The notes under the pieces were generated by a model. It saw only the letters and a program-made list of their open reading frames with translations. It was not told the origin of the DNA and ran no database searches. Below are positions 21,993-33,768 of a stretch of DNA of 64,000 nucleotides, piece by piece. The stretch comes from Pseudisothecium myosuroides. Its lineage: Eukaryota > Streptophyta > Bryopsida > Hypnales > Lembophyllaceae. Every line of letters begins with the position of its first letter. The stretch's first letter is position 1. Made by a program: the position numbers and the translations under genes. Location of the stretch: positions 4,464,001-4,528,000 of the forward strand of contig OX637297.1 in assembly GCA_951799445.1 (NCBI GenBank), read 5' to 3'.

Positions 21993-22685
21993 TTAATGGC
22001 AAGAAGTCCTTTGACGGGGCCCCTCCCACTTGAGATCAAACTGCGCAAATTTGAGCGCAACATATTCATCGCACACACCGACAGAGTCCCGCCACTCCTT
22101 CCTTGTGAACATGAGGTTTGCCAAAAACTTGAGGCCCTTCACTCTATCCCGCGCAACCCCATCTGCAAAGCATTCCACCCCAATTCGAGACCTTTGGCTT
22201 GCCGAACAAGCCAGGGCACTAGCATGTCAGCCGCGATTGCCTCGACTTGATTGACTCTCCCAATTTTGGATGCCTCGTTGACCGCCGACATCTTTGAGGT
22301 CCTATCGTTAGCACAATTTGCAAAGACAATGAGCACCACCAAATTTGAGCAAACTCATAAGAAACAAGGGGGTTTCAATGACATGCGGAAAGCCATACAA
22401 CAACTGCAATAGTGAAATGTACACTATACGCACAAATCCAGACGACATGGAAAAACCGACAAAGGAATCCAACAAAAAGCGACAAGGAAAGGGTACAAAG
22501 ACAAACCTCCATCCCTTTGTAAAGTTAGCCGCCTTCAAATTCTTGGTTGTCGTTGCCAAGGAAAAATTGTGCGACTCCAACGGTGCCGCATTTACCGATT
22601 TGCATTGTGCTAGGTTCCGATTGGGTGATTCCTTAGTTGCCTCCGCCACCCGAGAGATTGTTGCGTTAGCGGAAGTCAAGCCTTA
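21993..22685 (-). pseudogene. Possible two-exon fragment of unknown helical protein
   Basis: On the minus strand, 22685 to about 22505 reads SRVAEATKESPNRNLAQCKS... up to TKGWR followed by a GT donor. After a TTGCAG acceptor near 22390, ANCANDRTSKMSAVNEASK continues to about 22180. A frameshift then leads to DGVARDRVKGLKFLANLMFT. The composition (Ala, Leu, Lys, evenly spaced hydrophobics) suggests helical repeats, but I cannot name a family. GC content is higher than in the flanks. The opposing plus-strand frame is taken as a shadow. Confidence 0.3.
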
Positions 22686-22689
22686 ACCA

Positions 22690-23390
22690 TGAGATATTGC
22701 AGCATTTGCCATCGGCTGCTGGAAATCCAAAAAATACAAAATCCTATGGCGCAAAAACCCACAGCGGACAATAAATTGTTGAGAAAAAAGGAAAATTGCA
22801 CGAGCAATGCAAGAAGCAAAAACAAGCGAAGGAAGAACAAATAATGGAGGAAGAGAAAGAACAAAATGAAGGAAGAAGATATAAGAACAAATGGAGGAAA
22901 CTTGGGCAAAGAAGGAGAGGCGCATACCCAAGTTGTCTCCTCCAAGTTCAAAAAATTAGGGGAAGTACAAAATCATAGAAGAGGATCCCAAGCCACCACT
23001 TTTGAGATTCCAGTTGAAATCCATCCCATTGACTAGGACAGAAATGAGTATACACGTGCAAACTTGACAAGGTTGGAACTTGGAAGATAGAAATCATTAG
23101 CAATCATTTCCAGCCTCAGCAGTCACATGTGCCGAGTTTGTGAAACCCTAACTAAGAATGTTATAAAATTCCAGGTAAGTGGAAGATTTACTTCTGACCA
23201 TTTCCCAGTTTTGAGAAGAACCTGAACCCTCCAATTGCACTTGCTAGGAACTTTAAATGAACAGAATGCTACAATCTACCCAGTTACTAAGGATCAGAAA
23301 TACTAAACGCAAACATGTGATTTTAGGACTGCCAACATAATTAGAATGACCAGGAATCACTTGTGAGCCTAACCAAAAGAGGGAATTACA
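22690..23390. other. Non-coding stretch
   Basis: One Lys/Glu-rich 60-codon frame at 22796-22978 is low-complexity. Nothing else supported. Confidence 0.35.
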
Positions 23391-23394
23391 ATGA

Positions 23395-23875
23395 GAAAAT
23401 TGCTTCAAGTCTCAAATTAAAATGAGAATTAAAATGAGAAGAAATTGATAAAGCCCCAAAATAAAAGGGAATTAAAATGAGAAGGGTTTAGCTTCTCAGC
23501 CCAAAAAAAAAGGGAATTCAAACATACAAAAAAGAATCTCTTTTCAGCCAAAAAAAGGAAAATTCAAATGAGAAGGAATTGCTTCTCAGCAAAAAAAAAA
23601 AAAAAATTGAAATGAGAAGGAGATTTGGAATTCAGCCAAAAAAAAAGGAATTGAAATGAGAAGGTAATGTGGAACTCAAACAAAAAAAAAGGGAATGCAA
23701 ATGAAAAGGGAATGTGGAACTCAGCCCAAAAGAAAGGGAATGGGAATGAAAAGGAATTTGGAACTCAACCAAATAAAAGGAAATGAGAATGAGAAGGAAT
23801 TGCTTTGCAACAAGAAAAAAAGGGAATTAAAATGGGAAAGAATCAGTTCTTAATCAATAAGAAAATGCAAAAGGA
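23395..23875. repeat. Purine-rich degenerate minisatellite
   Basis: About ten degenerate units built from GGGAATTAAAATGAGAAGG, then TTGCTTCTCAGCC or GTGGAACTCAGCC, then an A-run of 6-15. Unit length is about 40-60 bp. Strong purine bias on the plus strand. Confidence 0.75.
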
Positions 23876-24171
23876 GGTGGAAGAAGTGCTCCCTCTTTCA
23901 ACCTTTCGACCCATGTGCGCACCATCTACTTTGTACAACAACACCCTTTCCACATAGGTGCGTCAATTCCCAAAGTGCTAAAAGAATGAAAGAGCTTCAA
24001 GGACCAAAATTAGGTTCTAGCAGACTATCAGATCAACATTACATTTACGGAACTTTGAAGAATGGATTCTTACTGTTATTTTGTAGCATACTGGAGCACC
24101 AATAAAAATGAATCGAGTTGGAGGTGGGGTAATCACAGTTCACATGTAAATGTTGCAGTTTGTGGATTGCC

Positions 24172-27100
24172 TCATTTGTTATCATTAACAAATTGATTTA
24201 GGGCATTGGCAGTGTCTGGATCTATTGTATAGACATCAGTGGCGGAATTATACTCCACTCTCACGATGGTGATAATTGCATCTACATCAATCCATGTACT
24301 CTTGATGTGGTCATACTTGAACTTCAAATTACCTGGAATTTTTTTGAAATACTGAAGCATGACTTGCACTTTACACATGTTAGAATTTTGCTTCCCCAAT
24401 GTTGAAGACCAATTCAAGAGGTCAATGGAATTTTGGAGTTGACCCCGTTGCGAAACAACACGTCTGCGCATGGACTACACCCGGCCAATCCACCATGTCT
24501 CATCATCCACTTCCTACAAAACACTGGTTGGATTCCAAATTTAGACGCTGCAGTTGTAACATAATCATCGTGATTGTTAAAATACATGGAGTGCTTTACT
24601 TGAGTCAATTTGTCCTTAGACAAGAATGGATTATTGTTTAACTAAGACACCAATGTAGATTTATAAATAGTGTGTCCATTGAACTCTACTGTAGGGTTTA
24701 CCCAAGGGGGCATGGTATGTTGGTTACTTGCTCTTTGTGGAAACTAAGCATGTTTGAGATGAAGGAAACCTTTGCAGTCAACATTATCCTAGCCCGCAAA
24801 CTATGCCTAGGCAAGCAAAACTTTGTCTATGTAATTGGCACAAATTTGAAGGTAGTATTTTGTCCCCAGTGTATGCTCCCTATGGACATCATCAGCCTCT
24901 TGCAAATGTTTCAGGCAAATCCTTACCTTCTCGCAACATAGTCGTTGGGCCGAACCCCAATTCTGCTGATCTTTTCTATCAATATCTTCTTGCCTTAAGC
25001 CATGCTCGTCAATAGTGAATCAATTATAAACATGCTTGTCGTAGAACAAGGAAGCACAATTACTCTCGAAAGTGTTTAAAAATGGTTAAAACACCTTTCA
25101 AGTGATTCGTGTATCGTTCCCAAAGGATTTAGTTTGTAGTTCCTATAAATAATCGGAACGGGATGCAGAAAACACCCCAAGTAAACAGATACCAGATGCT
25201 AGACCGGAAATTGCCTCAAAATTCTTTTATTTTCTTACATAATATTTCTCTCATACCTCATTGCTATTGAACTTTCTACAAACAAAGAAAAGTGTCAAAA
25301 TCCTATGCCTCTCCCTATCTGAAATAAAAATCCAATAACCTGATTGGACGGATGTGGAACCGGAAGAAGTGTCATTATCCTGTGCCTTTTTCGGTTTCAC
25401 TTCCGGATCCAGTTACTTAAATAATTAGTATTAGAAGTTTAGCCTCTATATCAAAGGGGTCCGCTCTTGGAATTCAAGAAGGATGCGTTGAATCCTACCC
25501 TCCTATGGATTAAAGTGAATGAAGTTCCACTAAAAGAAAAGAATAACAAAAAAATAAAAATAAAAATAGGATTCAAGTTTTTCTTCACAACTAATCCGAA
25601 TGTTAATTCGTAATAGCAGGTCACTAAGGAAACCCCTACAATTCCCACATAGCTACAACGACAAATCTATCCTATCCGTATCCCTTTGATAGGGAAAGGT
25701 AATCGGATAACTAAATGATCCCTATCCACTTACTCGTCACCACTTCCGGTTGTAGTAGAACCTCATCGACATGTCGACTAGCGTACATCCGGTTGACAGC
25801 AGATCATACCCAATCTAAGAATGGCTATCCCACTTAGAAGTTTCCTAATGGAAAACAAGAACACAGAGATAAATCTAGTACGCACAGTTTTCCAACCTAT
25901 TCTCTTTAGTGCCTAGAACCGGATCTGACAAAATCTGAAGGCTACTCTCTCTTCCTACATATGCAAACACAGCTACCTGCACTAAGCAATGGTTCTAGCA
26001 TTGCTGGCATACCAACACAGCGCCAAAATTTTCAGACCAGCTCTCATGAAGTGGAACTCTGTATATATTTGCAAAATGGAAGGAAAATAAAAGCATAAAA
26101 ACACCCGGGGCATCAATCCAATTTCAGCCCCTAAATACTAACTCCCAGGGAACCCTAAAAGCTCCCAAGGAATCCAACTAATAAATCAGAGAATGACATG
26201 TCTCACTCTTTTGATCCAAAACACATAGTCTTCCTAATATGCAGCTAATTATACAAAAAGTGAGTCTCAGTTCCGGAAAATCTGGTTCCGGGAACTCCAG
26301 TTCCTCTCAAAAAGGAACTTGTAACTACTACTTCCTGGATAAGAAAACTTAGGTACCTCCGCCTAACTAGTACTTCCTAGATCAAAAAACTTAGGTACTT
26401 GCGCCTGACTACCACCTCCTTAGACTAATTGAAGCTAAGTCTAAGTCTTCTTCAATCGCTTGGGAGCCACTACCTGAAGGTTTGGTCTTCCACTTGCTAA
26501 GGTGCCCCCCTTCTAATTGGCTGTTTCCAACTACCTGAAGGTTTGGTGACAGGTGTTACCTTACTTTTACTTGGAATTGGAGTCTTGCCTTTTACTTTTC
26601 CGGGTGGTAGAGACTCCGATTCCGGTTTCCAGTTAGGACAGGAAATGTAGTTTTCTTCCTTAATCATTTTATCCTACTAAGATACCCTATGTTCTGCTAA
26701 TCTGTAATCTTAGTACTTCTTCTATTTCTAACCCATAGAAACAAAAAAAATTAACAAGAATGGATTCCTTACTTCTAATTCTACTTGATATCCTATCAAT
26801 CCTATTTTCTAGGTTCCTACGATGCCGCACGTGCTGCGGAAATATATGTCCCTCCCAAGTTGCAAGCAATTTACAAAAGACAACAAAGGATTGATTAATT
26901 TCTTACCATTGTGGATGTAAGCTTGGTCATGTAGACCAAATGCATCACCGTCCCCATTCAACGATGTAATGAGAAACCATCCTTCCCACCCTACGGAGAG
27001 ATGATTACCAACTTGGTTTTGGTAGTCATGAAGCATGAGCTGCCTTCTTCAACTGTCTCCATTGCTAGTGTACCATACAATTGACCTGACTTGTACTTTG

Positions 27101-29145
27101 CACTCTTTAGCCCAAAGTGCATCAATTGCAATCAACTATTGCCTCACCTAGTCGGCCTTGAAGCAATAATAGGTAGTGCACACAACCAATACAAGACGGG
27201 GCAACTTGTCATGAAGGGAGTTAACAATGATCAGTCTAGCAAATGCAAATGCAAATGCATCACAATTTGATCATCCCTAAGGATTCAACTATTTTATTGA
27301 ACCATCTTCCTCTAATCCACATACAAGACTATACATTGTGATGCATATGTGATCAGCCTTTGGCCTACAGAAACCAGAAAGCGTGTCCCACTTTGCTTCC
27401 CATGAAATTCTGCCTTTGACCTTGGTCTCATCCTTGGCCAAAATTATCGGAACGGAACTAGCAATGTTGTGGGCAAATTTGGCATCTATGAAAATTCAAG
27501 TAATGGCTTTGAAGATGTCGAAGTGCTTGCCTGGTAAGAACTAAACCCCTTTCTTTAAATCTCTCTTCATTGTGCTGTAACTGGGTCCAGCAAAGTTCAA
27601 TGCAAAGAGATTGCACATTTGTCAACCACCATAGACCTTCATTGCCTGAGCAAAACACTTTGTGTTTTCACTATGCCTATTATCCCTGTCACTGTGGTTA
27701 AGATTTTTAGCAACATCTTGAATGAAATTCCAAAGTGCGGGCTTATCTCTAAATGCCCCTGTTCAATGTGCATTTAGTATATTATGGCAAAACCTATGCA
27801 CATTGTGATCAGCCTTGGAATTCTTGGCCATCTCAACCAAAGTGGGACGCTTCACCTTAAGTTGTATGATTTTAGCTCAGGCTGCCTAATGTTGCAACTT
27901 CTCCAATCTAAACTTTCTTGTGACAACCCTATTGTGACAAGAAAGTTTGTAGATTGATAAATATCCAATCCTAATACCAGTAGAAGTAGTTTTGCAGCCC
28001 CTCTTGACAATGGACTTGTCCTCCCTAAGGACCTTCAGTCTGAAATCAATTAGTCGTGGAATTTCAACATATGAATTGTAAGTGAGATCAACAAATCTTT
28101 AAAGGGACAAAAACACTCTACTACATTTCCTATGCCCAAACGTACCCTGGACTTCTACATCATGGCCAAGGAAGCACATAGAAGCATACAAGTGTGGTTC
28201 AGGATACCAATCTACACCGACATGTCAGTCTTCTAACAATGGTGTTACAGAATATGATACTCTTCCATACACAAAATTGGATCCACAGTAACCCCAACAC
28301 ATGACAACAAAGAAGGAACTACTATCATTGTGAAGAGATTCACCTCCTTGTCCACCTGCCAAGGATGCACCACCGCCGTCTCTATAGATAGCATGTAGAT
28401 CCAGCTGGTTGGATTGCACGCTTAGCACCGAGGATGTCCGTGGCCTTCCCCTCCTACCAATTAGCAATGCAGACCCTCTTTATTCCGCATTGTTGAATTC
28501 TTCCACTACTTGTATGTGCTTGGAATTGCCCATGTGACCCTTCAATGTAGCTTCCAAATTCTTCTTCAGTGAGCACAGCTGAAATAGTCCATCTCGGCAG
28601 TAAGGACACTTGACCTTGAACCAGTAGCTCTTTGGTCTCTCTTGCTGCAGATATCCTACGGTATGAAAGTGTTTCATCCAGTCTTGGAGCTCGGCATTCA
28701 CGCCATTCATGACATCAACTCCTTCTTGCATTAGACGTCTATGATCTTCATTACTTAGCAACACGATTTTTTCCTTTAGAGCTGCAGACTGAGGGTGATT
28801 AAGGTAGTTAACATTGTGCTTGCAATACCAAGATTTTTTTGTTGGATACTTTGAAGGTGACTTGTCCTAAAATTGGAGAACAAGTTTTGTATGGTTACCT
28901 TGCCGTGATTCCCACTGTCGCCCACCGTCTCCTTTTGGCACTCACAACAATACATTTTCACAATGTTCGTGCCATCTTGATCATATGATCGTAGCTTCCA
29001 CTTGTGATCATCAAGATTGGAGTCCTTGAGATCTCTCTGTAGCGTCTCTACACCAGCACAATACCAAAGCATGGCTTCAGCAGGAATGAACAAGGATCTG
29101 AACGCCAAGAGGTTATTCTCAATATCTTTTGCAGTTGCAGCACTG
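24172..29145 (-). pseudogene. Decayed transposon-type gene with zinc-binding motifs, split by an insertion
   Basis: Read from 29145 downwards. The N-terminus has KMYCCECQKE and NLFSNFRTSHL, a Cys/His pattern like a BED-type DNA-binding finger. After one frameshift near 28820 comes VKCPYCRDGLFQLCSLKKNL...GHMGNSKH, a second Cys/His cluster. The frame then decays through TAA, TGA and TAG stops, with readable islands VPIILAKDETKVKGRISWEA (about 27400) and LHDQAYIHNGKKLINPL (about 26900). An element at 25037-26829 interrupts it. The reading then resumes with DEHGLRQEDIDRKDQQNWGS (about 25000) and continues to about 24172. The family is, from memory, a large multi-copy protein of non-seed plants with transposon-like distribution. 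The enzyme activity is unknown to me. The C-terminal part seen at 62988-64000 probably belongs to the same family. Confidence 0.65.
25037..26829. mobile_element. 1.8-kb LTR-like insertion in the decayed transposon gene
   Basis: The coding similarity of the surrounding pseudogene stops at about 26830 and resumes at about 25036, which fixes the insertion limits. The left end is TGTCGTAGAAC. The right end is CCTACGATGCCGCA, so the ends share an inverted TCGTAG word. Flanks CATGCT and CGTGCT fit a 5-bp target duplication with one change. It starts TGTCG like elements A and B, and is likewise rich in CCGG words, but I see no open protein gene in it. Best read as a solo LTR or related non-autonomous element. 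Confidence 0.6.
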
Positions 29146-29500
29146 TGAGCGCTTGTTTACCCACCCTTGGTAAAGAAGCGAGTACAACCAGGCTCTCGGT
29201 AAATAACCGTTCTGACTCGATCTATGGGTGTCTAGCGCCAATCCATTGTGCCTTCCAAGAAATAGATCTTTTCTATACTCCTAAGACTCGCTAATTCGGA
29301 TAATGAGGAAAACAAAACAAAACCCTAATTGGAATTGCTATAACTGCTAAGTCTGAATCAAAGCCTAAGAGGGCTTGGTGGTTTGGGAGAAGAGTTAATC
29401 TTAGTCTAAACTTATGTAGCCTAAATGAAAGAGTACCTCATGCCCTTTCTAAAAGTATAAAGCTTGTTTGATTTGGACTCTTCTAGAGAAAGTTATGGAC

Positions 29501-29541
29501 GGATGAAGTTTGACCGCTATTCGGTTCCTCAAACTTCATCC
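29501..29541. repeat. Hairpin of GGATGAAGTTTGA
   Basis: GGATGAAGTTTGA, a 15-base loop, then TCAAACTTCATCC: a perfect 13-bp stem. A near copy lies at 29959-29999. Confidence 0.85.
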
Positions 29542-29958
29542 ATGCTTTTCTATGGACTCCGGATTTCGATTTGACTTGGGATTTGGGCTATGAGCCTGAC
29601 CCCTAAGGTTAACCTAATTACCAAGTCTTGACTCAAATGGATGAAATCTTCTAGGGTTCATCCATTACTTGTTCCGGACTTCATCCCTTCTTAACTGCTT
29701 GGGGTTTAGGTATTTCCTTAAGCTGGGTTTAGTTTTGGGTTACCCTAAACTTGTTCTAAGATGTTCTAAATCTATACTTAACCTAAACTTAATCTTAAAA
29801 GTCCCTAATCCGCCTTCTAATCTTACTTAAGGATCTTAAGTGTGGTTACTAATGTACTAATCTTAGAACTTAAGATTTGTTCCGAGGAGATCTTGATTTT
29901 AGCTTTCTACTTTGACTAACCACATTAGAATTGGGGTTTCCTATCAAAAGTTATCCAT

Positions 29959-29999
29959 GGATGAAGTTTGACCGCTAATTGGTCCTTCAAACTTCATCC
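29959..29999. repeat. Second hairpin of GGATGAAGTTTGA
   Basis: Same stem as at 29501-29541, with loop CCGCTAATTGGTCCT instead of CCGCTATTCGGTTCC. The identical stem and loop length show a duplicated unit. A weaker relative is at about 30097-30121. Confidence 0.85.
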
Positions 30000-30879
30000 G
30001 CTAATTATGGCTAGCCCAAATTTCAAAACTAAATTCTAATTTAACTTTCGGTTCCTAAATTAATCCCTCTTTTTATGTTAGCTTTCTTGTTCCTCTTGGA
30101 TGAAATTTGTTAGGTTTCATCCAACATGACTCCCTAACTTCAGCCGCTCATAACTCCTTCGTTTTAGCTCGGATTTGGGCGTGTTTTAGGGTTTTGGAAA
30201 CCCCTAGACCCCTGCTTTCTTCTTCCTAACCTAAATCTGACCTGACCTATGGTCTATGCTACTCTAGCTCTTGACCTTCTTCTAATTACCTGAAGTAAGA
30301 CGAATTTTAACAAAGAAGAGTGGGGTTTTCAGGGCCCACCTCATATTGGAGGTCCTGGATCAAACAGTCGAGGTTCCCCCCCTCGGCCATGTCCCTTCCT
30401 CTTGGATTCTGGTCTCCTTGAGTGATTCTTGAATCGGAGAAGATTTTGGAACGAAGTGGTAGATGCGGTGAGATTTCTTTCTTTTCCTTCTTTCCACCCC
30501 TTCTTACACCAACCAACTTTGCCTTCCAAAGTTCTTACGCGTTGACTTCACCCCTTACGCCTTGGTCTTCCCAAATGCTTACGCATTGACCTTTCTCTTA
30601 CACCCCAAGGGCACGCTCTTTTTTTACTCTTACGCTTGCTCTCTCAATGGTTCAAATTTGGTAGTTGAGATTTCCCTTAATCCATCCACTAGCATGCTTC
30701 TCTCCTATTTCATCTTCCTCCTTGTTTGTAATGCTGAAGGTTTTTGGTTATGGTGTGTGGAGAGCTTGGGTGAGTTGTGCGTGGAGTGATTGTGTGAGTT
30801 TGCAGGTTACTTGGTGCTTCAACACGAGTTCCTTTCCCAACCCTACAACATCTTGTCTTACACGTCTTTTTGCTAAATC

Positions 30880-31020
30880 CCTACTTCTACTTTACTAATT
30901 TCTACTTCTACTTTGCTAATTTCTACTTCTACTATGCTAATTTCCACTTCTACCTTGCTAATTTCTACTTCTACTATGCTAATTTCTACTTCTACTATGC
31001 TAATTCCTTCTTCTACTATT
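30880..31020 (+). repeat. 21-bp tandem array, about 6-7 copies
   Basis: The unit TTTCTACTTCTACTATGCTAA varies at a few positions. Because 21 is divisible by 3, the array is open in several frames. One reads a seven-residue Tyr/Phe/Ala/Asn repeat. I do not regard it as a real protein. Confidence 0.85.
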
Positions 31021-31137
31021 TAGATTCTAGCCTTAACCCCCCTCTTCTTTATCACTCCTTTTTCTTTTCTTCTCTAGAACCTAGACTACCAGAAAGAAAG
31101 ACAAGAAAAAAAAAAGAGAAAAAGACCAAAAATTTTG

Positions 31138-31345
31138 GCCCACAGCCTGGCTACAGTGGCCTGGCTACTGTGGAGCTTGGTGTTGCGGTGGCTGGCTATT
31201 GCGATACTCGAGGCTGCGGTACCCGGTTGCTGCGGTGGCTGGCTGCTGCGGTACCCAGGGCTGCGATACTCGACGCTGCGGTGGCCCGGCCGGCTGGCTG
31301 GCGCTTGGCTGGCTGGGATTTTAGGGAGGGCCCAGGCGTGCTAGC
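31138..31345. repeat. GC-rich CTGGCTGCGGT-type degenerate repeat
   Basis: GGCTGGCTGCTGCGGTACCC-like words and GATACTCGA(C/G)GCTGCGGT recur. This is an abrupt GC island inside AT-rich sequence. No gene. Confidence 0.6.
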
Positions 31346-33372
31346 CGGGCTCCCCACAAGGTAAAGTTAAACTGGATTAAAAAGTAACTCAGTCTAAGCC
31401 CGTAGGGGGATTTTGGAGACTAAACCTTGAATTAGTTCCAAGAGGTTTTGGAAACTAAACCTTATACGTAACTTCCGGGGGGGGTCAAAGCTTCGCCGTC
31501 GAGTTGGTTTTAACACCAACTCTAAGACTCTGAGAACACGGGGTAGTTCGAAGCTTCACCGTCTAACCGGTTTTTAACACTTCCTCTAAGACTTAGGTTC
31601 TAGCGGAATCAAAGCTTCGCCGTCTAAGGGGGAAGCCACACATCAACAACCAACTTCAAAGAAGGACCCAAACCGTTAGAACATAACGACCCTAGGGGGG
31701 CCCACAACTCCACCGTACGGGGGAGAGGACCACACACCAAGGGCTCTTAGAGAGAGCAAAAAGAGGTCCCCGACTAAGGGAGAAGCACTCGGAGGTTAAT
31801 ATAGACACGCAGTTTCGAAAACGCAATCTTTAAACACTAAAGACCCCCCAGTGGACGGCAGAGCCAAGGCATGGAGGGGGGAGCTTTAGGATTAGTACAA
31901 ACTCAAAGAACTCCCAAGCAAGTTAGTGCTTTCAAACAAAGAACTTCAACTGACAAGTTAATGACCAAAGTGACTTAAAAAATAAGCCAAATAATACCCA
32001 AGACCACTCAAAGCTCATAAACACAAAGGAAGAAGGACCCCCAAGACCTTCAAAAGTTGAAAATAGAATAACAACGGAGCACCACGTGCTCAAAACACCG
32101 TGGAAGTGCCTTTGGCTAAAATCGCCAAAAAATCCAACATAAGTTGGACCCACGGATCCAAAACATGAATGGAGGTGGTTTGAGAGAGAAATGAGGGCCC
32201 TTTTATAGGTTTCCCAAGGCCCTCACCCCCCCTCGTTTAACCTAGGCAACCCTATCAACTTGGATTTTCATCCTTATCTTTTAGGATTTTCACGTAGTTT
32301 GGGTTTTACCCTGGTCCAACACTCTAACTATTGGAGATCAACTTCAAATCAAAAACCGATTGCGCCATTGGCTTCAGAAGGCCATTTAAAATCCTGAAGC
32401 CCTCCTACCCCCTATTCCAACCCCAAAATCCCACCGTGAACTATCGCCAACTGGAGTTAGTAAAAGAGATAAAAATCTACTTTTTGGAGGTTACCTTTTC
32501 TGACAAAGGTGACTAGCTAGGGTGGTCTGGGAGGTTTTAGGGAGTAAGAAAAGACCCTTCGTTGACTTCGTTCCGACTTTGTGTGCTCCCGAGAGGCCTG
32601 TCAACTCCACGTAAATCCCGCCACGTGGATAATTCGAAAGAATGTCGGTGATTCGGCCATTTTCCGCTATCAAAACACCATGAAACTTGTCGGGGCGCGT
32701 TATTAACATAAAAGAAACTAACCTAATTTTTAGTGAGATTTTACCGCCACCTGGGTAATTACCGTGAATTTTCCATCGTGGTTTTAGGCGGTTGACTGTC
32801 CGGAAGGAGTATTTCTTCAATCCAAAAAATTTCGAAACTTCTTGGGGAACCTCTCATGGGGTTTCCCAAGAGATTTGCAAGTTCACATCTTGATCTTACA
32901 TGTCTTGATACGGAGGGCAAAAAGATACCTCCGTTGGGTTACCGACAGTCAGGGAATCTTCCGCATACGGGGGAATCTTGGCGAATGGATTTCACTTTTG
33001 ACTTCCCGGTATGGTTCCGACCCAAGATCGCAATCTGGTGACCATAGATTCCTCCACTGACCTGTCTTGAGAAAGTGACACCTACAAGCTAACAATTGGG
33101 GTTTCTACTATTCGCCGATGGGATGGGGAAACTGAAACCTCTCTTGGGGAATCTATCTAAGAATCTTCCTAAACTTTCCTCAGACCAATTTAGCCAAGCA
33201 TGGTCACATGCACAGTGATTTTAGGCTATTTTGGGTAAGAACCCTCAAACCTTCTAGTTCCCACTACTTCTGTGGTTCTAACCTATTACAAGTGGGTTTT
33301 AGGGCTATTCTAAGGAGAAAAGGCTATTTAGGACCAAAGGGCATATTGATATGTAACATGCCCATTCTAATT

Positions 33373-33768
33373 TTACACTCTTTTTAGGGCTTTTTGTATA
33401 TAATTACGACTTAAATTGCAAATTTTAGGAAAAAAGAAGACTATGAGTCCCAAGTGACGAATTGGAAGCTCACAAGCGCTCACTCCGCTAACTACAGAGG
33501 AGCCAATAGGGTCCACACTTTGTGCCGCACCTGCTTCACTCAATACAACAAAGTCCCCCTTCTTGTTCATCGGTTGATTTCCTCCTTCAGAGTGGCTTCT
33601 ATTCTGCAAACAACATCGCTTCATGGGATCAAGGTCTGCACTTACGATACAAACGATGTAAACATCTCCACACACATTGTTCAGGCGCTCCACTCTCCTC
33701 CTAATTTGGCGCTTGTCCTCAACGTTCGAGAAGTCAAAATCCCAATCCAGTACCATCTCCATCTCCAA
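33373..33768 (-). CDS. Unrecognised open frame, possible exon
   Basis: 131 codons, beginning MEMEMVLDWDFDFSNVEDKR and containing VERLNNVCGDVYIVCIVSAD. It has a more protein-like composition than most small frames here, but the opposite strand is also open over the same bases (33454-33783), so the coding strand is uncertain. No family recognised. It may be an exon of a gene disrupted by element B, which inserted about 420 bp upstream on this strand. Confidence 0.25.
   Translation of the reverse strand: MEMEMVLDWDFDFSNVEDKRQIRRRVERLNNVCGDVYIVCIVSADLDPMKRCCLQNRSHSEGGNQPMNKKGDFVVLSEAGAAQSVDPIGSSVVSGVSACELPIRHLGLIVFFFPKICNLSRNYIQKALKRV

Larger units (their letters stand above)
29146..33372. other. 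Long non-coding repeat-rich block
   Basis: No convincing gene in 4.2 kb. The block holds hairpins of GGATGAAGTTTGA, a 21-bp tandem array, a GC-rich CTGGCTGC-type run, and three AAGCTTCGCCGTC-type words at about 31480-31630. Its uniform style suggests one long element, such as an LTR or retroelement non-coding part, but I could not define its ends or target duplication. Confidence 0.4.

Noticed and set aside
22345..22686. 113-codon plus-strand frame
   Set aside because: Covers the same bases as the minus-strand exon candidate, which has better splice signals. Neither is secure.
30870..31364. 164-codon frame as a protein gene
   Set aside because: It is a chain of a 21-bp tandem repeat and a GC-rich repeat. 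No start context or homology.
29138..33345. Single 4.2-kb LTR
   Set aside because: It starts TGTGAGCG, but I found no matching end or 5-bp duplication, so the limits cannot be supported.
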